This document shows positions 6,218-7,394 of a stretch of 7,394 bases of DNA, one piece after another. The notes beneath the pieces were generated by a model. It saw only the letters and a program-made list of their open reading frames with translations. It did no database searches and had not been told where the DNA came from. A program made the position numbers and the translations under genes. Every line of letters starts with the position of its first letter. The first letter of the stretch is position 1. This DNA is from Candidatus Cloacimonadota bacterium (lineage in GTDB: Bacteria; Hydrothermota; E44-bin80). The stretch covers positions 1 through 7,394 of the forward strand of contig SOKM01000151.1 of the NCBI GenBank assembly GCA_004375785.1, written 5' to 3'.

Positions 6218-7394
6218 TTACTGATTACCTCTCTGGTATGTTGTGAGAAGGTCTTTAGCCTCAGCATTTGTTGGGTCAATTTCGATAACCTTCTTTAGTG
6301 AATCCACTGCCTCTTCAATTCGTTCGAGACTAACAAGAGCCTTTGCCATATTAAGATAAAGTATAGGATACTTAAAGCCCAGTTTAATAGCCTCATTAAA
6401 TGATTCTACCGCTTCTTCATACATTTCACCTTTAAGCTGTATCACCCCAAGATTATTGTATGCCTCTTCAAGTCCTGGCTCAATTTCAAGTGCTTTTTTT
6501 ATCTTTTCGATTGCCTCTTCTGTTTTACCTGTCTCACCGAGAACCATTCCAAGGTTGAGGAATGCTTCTGCAAAGTCATTTTTTAACTCAATCGCCTTTC
6601 TAATCTCTTTTTCAGCAGCACCAATTGAACCCCTGTAAAACAGAATAACACCCCTGCTAAGATGATTCTGTGCTTCCTTTATTATTTCTTTTTCTTCTCT
6701 CTTTTTCTCATTTTCGAAGATGCTTTGGGTTAAATCCTCAATAGTTTTTGAAATATTACCTACATTCGATTCTGTAGTTTTTATTTGAGTAAGCATCTCT
6801 TTGTTCAAATCGAGATATTTATTTAATTCCTCTGGTAAGAGTGATAGTTTTTCTATAATCTTTTCAGTCTCTTGTTTCCTGTTATTATCGCTTTCTGTAA
6901 GTATTTTTTCGATTGGTTTAATATTATTTTCAAAGCTCTGGGAAAGTTCTGAAATTGTTGTTTTTGTCTCATCACTTTTCTCTACGGATGTTTCAGCGAA
7001 TTTTTTAATTACATCTTCAAGTGAAGAAAGTTTTTCTTCGGTACCTTCACCCCTCTTATCAATAACTGCCGAGACAACGTCCTGTTTCTTGCTCAGCATT
7101 TCAATATTTTCATTGACCTTCTTTAGACTTTCCTGGATGTCCGAAACCCCATCGTTCAGTGAAAGGATTGCATTTTTCATCTCTCCAGATACTGATAATT
7201 GTTTTTCTAAAAATTCTAATAAGGCTTTCTCTATTTTCTCAAAGAGATATCCGAGACTATTTTGAAATCCAGAGAGTGTTTCTTTGAATGATGCACTAAT
7301 TTCATCAATCTTATTAAATAATTTTTCTGAGATTTCATCCTGTTTTATAAGAGTACCGGCGTTGGTTTCTTCGAGTATCTTGGTAAGTTTCTCA
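6218..7394 (-). CDS. Coiled-coil protein with four C-terminal TPR repeats, N-terminus beyond the window
   Basis: The frame is open from the window edge to TAA at 6220-6218, giving 391 visible residues. The first 240 or so are long amphipathic helices rich in Glu, Lys, Ser, Leu and Ile with almost no Pro or Gly, typical of an extended coiled coil. Four 34-residue TPR units follow, with the usual Ala/Leu/Gly pattern (LNLGMVLGETGKTEEAIEKI in the second, NNLGVIQLKGEMYEEAVESF in the third), and a capping helix ends the protein. TPRs bind other proteins, so a scaffold or adaptor role in the cytoplasm is reasonable, but no specific function can be read. An ATG at 7180 has GGAGAG directly against it, too close for a good ribosome site. 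The same coiled-coil composition continues 71 codons upstream, so it is probably internal. Whether a signal peptide or membrane anchor lies upstream cannot be seen. Confidence 0.85.
   Translation of the reverse strand, partial: EKLTKILEETNAGTLIKQDEISEKLFNKIDEISASFKETLSGFQNSLGYLFEKIEKALLEFLEKQLSVSGEMKNAILSLNDGVSDIQESLKKVNENIEMLSKKQDVVSAVIDKRGEGTEEKLSSLEDVIKKFAETSVEKSDETKTTISELSQSFENNIKPIEKILTESDNNRKQETEKIIEKLSLLPEELNKYLDLNKEMLTQIKTTESNVGNISKTIEDLTQSIFENEKKREEKEIIKEAQNHLSRGVILFYRGSIGAAEKEIRKAIELKNDFAEAFLNLGMVLGETGKTEEAIEKIKKALEIEPGLEEAYNNLGVIQLKGEMYEEAVESFNEAIKLGFKYPILYLNMAKALVSLERIEEAVDSLKKVIEIDPTNAEAKDLLTTYQRGNQ
6266..6673 (-). repeat. Four tandem TPR units within the coiled-coil protein
   Basis: Four consecutive 102-base units encode 34-residue TPRs: 6673-6572, 6571-6470, 6469-6368 and 6367-6266. 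Units 2 and 4 end in the classic EIEP/EIDP turn. Unit 1 is the most divergent (FYRGSIGAAEKEI) and unit 3 ends in KLGFKY instead of the proline turn. The repeats have diverged at the DNA level, so this is an old protein repeat and not a recent duplication. Confidence 0.85.

Noticed and set aside
5842..6246. Plus-strand frames of 134 and 81 codons over the small gene
   Set aside because: They are Leu/Phe/Ser-rich complements of a Lys/Glu-rich coding strand. The minus strand has AGGAGG and a fitting operon position; the plus strand has neither.
7178..7180. ATG as the true start of the TPR protein
   Set aside because: The frame stays open for 71 more codons to the window edge with the same coiled-coil composition, and the GGAGAG abuts the ATG.
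6801..7265. Plus-strand open frame of 154 codons
   Set aside because: Antisense to the coiled coil; its Ser/Phe/Leu repetition mirrors Glu/Lys codons on the other strand.

Overview
The window is AT-rich by eye. All five recognisable genes lie on the minus strand and read right to left, with almost no space between them. The coding strand is purine-rich and uses many AGA/AGG arginine codons. GGDEF signalling, GAF domains and an AGGAGG ribosome site point to a bacterium. An uncultured, possibly thermophilic, low-GC lineage would fit, but that placement is inference and no taxonomic marker is present.

Layout in transcription order (right to left): (1) 7394-6218, the 3' part of a long coiled-coil protein ending in four TPR repeats, whose start lies outside the window; (2) an 84-base gap with an inverted repeat, a possible -10 box and a strong Shine-Dalgarno; (3) 6133-5738, a small Lys/Glu-rich gene with a TTG start, interrupted by an in-frame TAA at codon 29; (4) 5722-4376, a TldD/PmbA-family protein of the PmbA (TldE) type without the zinc motif; (5) 4372-1793, an 859-residue protein with a large unrecognised N-terminal region and a class III nucleotide cyclase-like domain; (6) 1786-1, a pseudo-receiver/GAF/GAF/GGDEF protein whose last few dozen residues fall outside the window.

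The gaps of 15, 3 and 6 bases between the last four genes suggest one transcript with translational coupling. The two downstream genes both carry nucleotide second-messenger domains, and both depart from the textbook active site. The cyclase keeps its two metal aspartates, the Lys/Asp pair expected for ATP and the ribose Asn, but has Phe where the transition-state Arg should be. The GGDEF domain keeps GGDEY and its metal Asp but has Gly where the guanine-reading Asp normally sits, and it lacks the inhibitory I-site. Its receiver domain has Glu for the phospho-accepting Asp. A working model, not a demonstrated one, is a signalling operon in which the cyclase-like protein and the GGDEF protein communicate, perhaps through a GAF domain, with the TPR protein as a scaffold.

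No tRNA, rRNA, CRISPR array, insertion sequence or clear terminator was seen.
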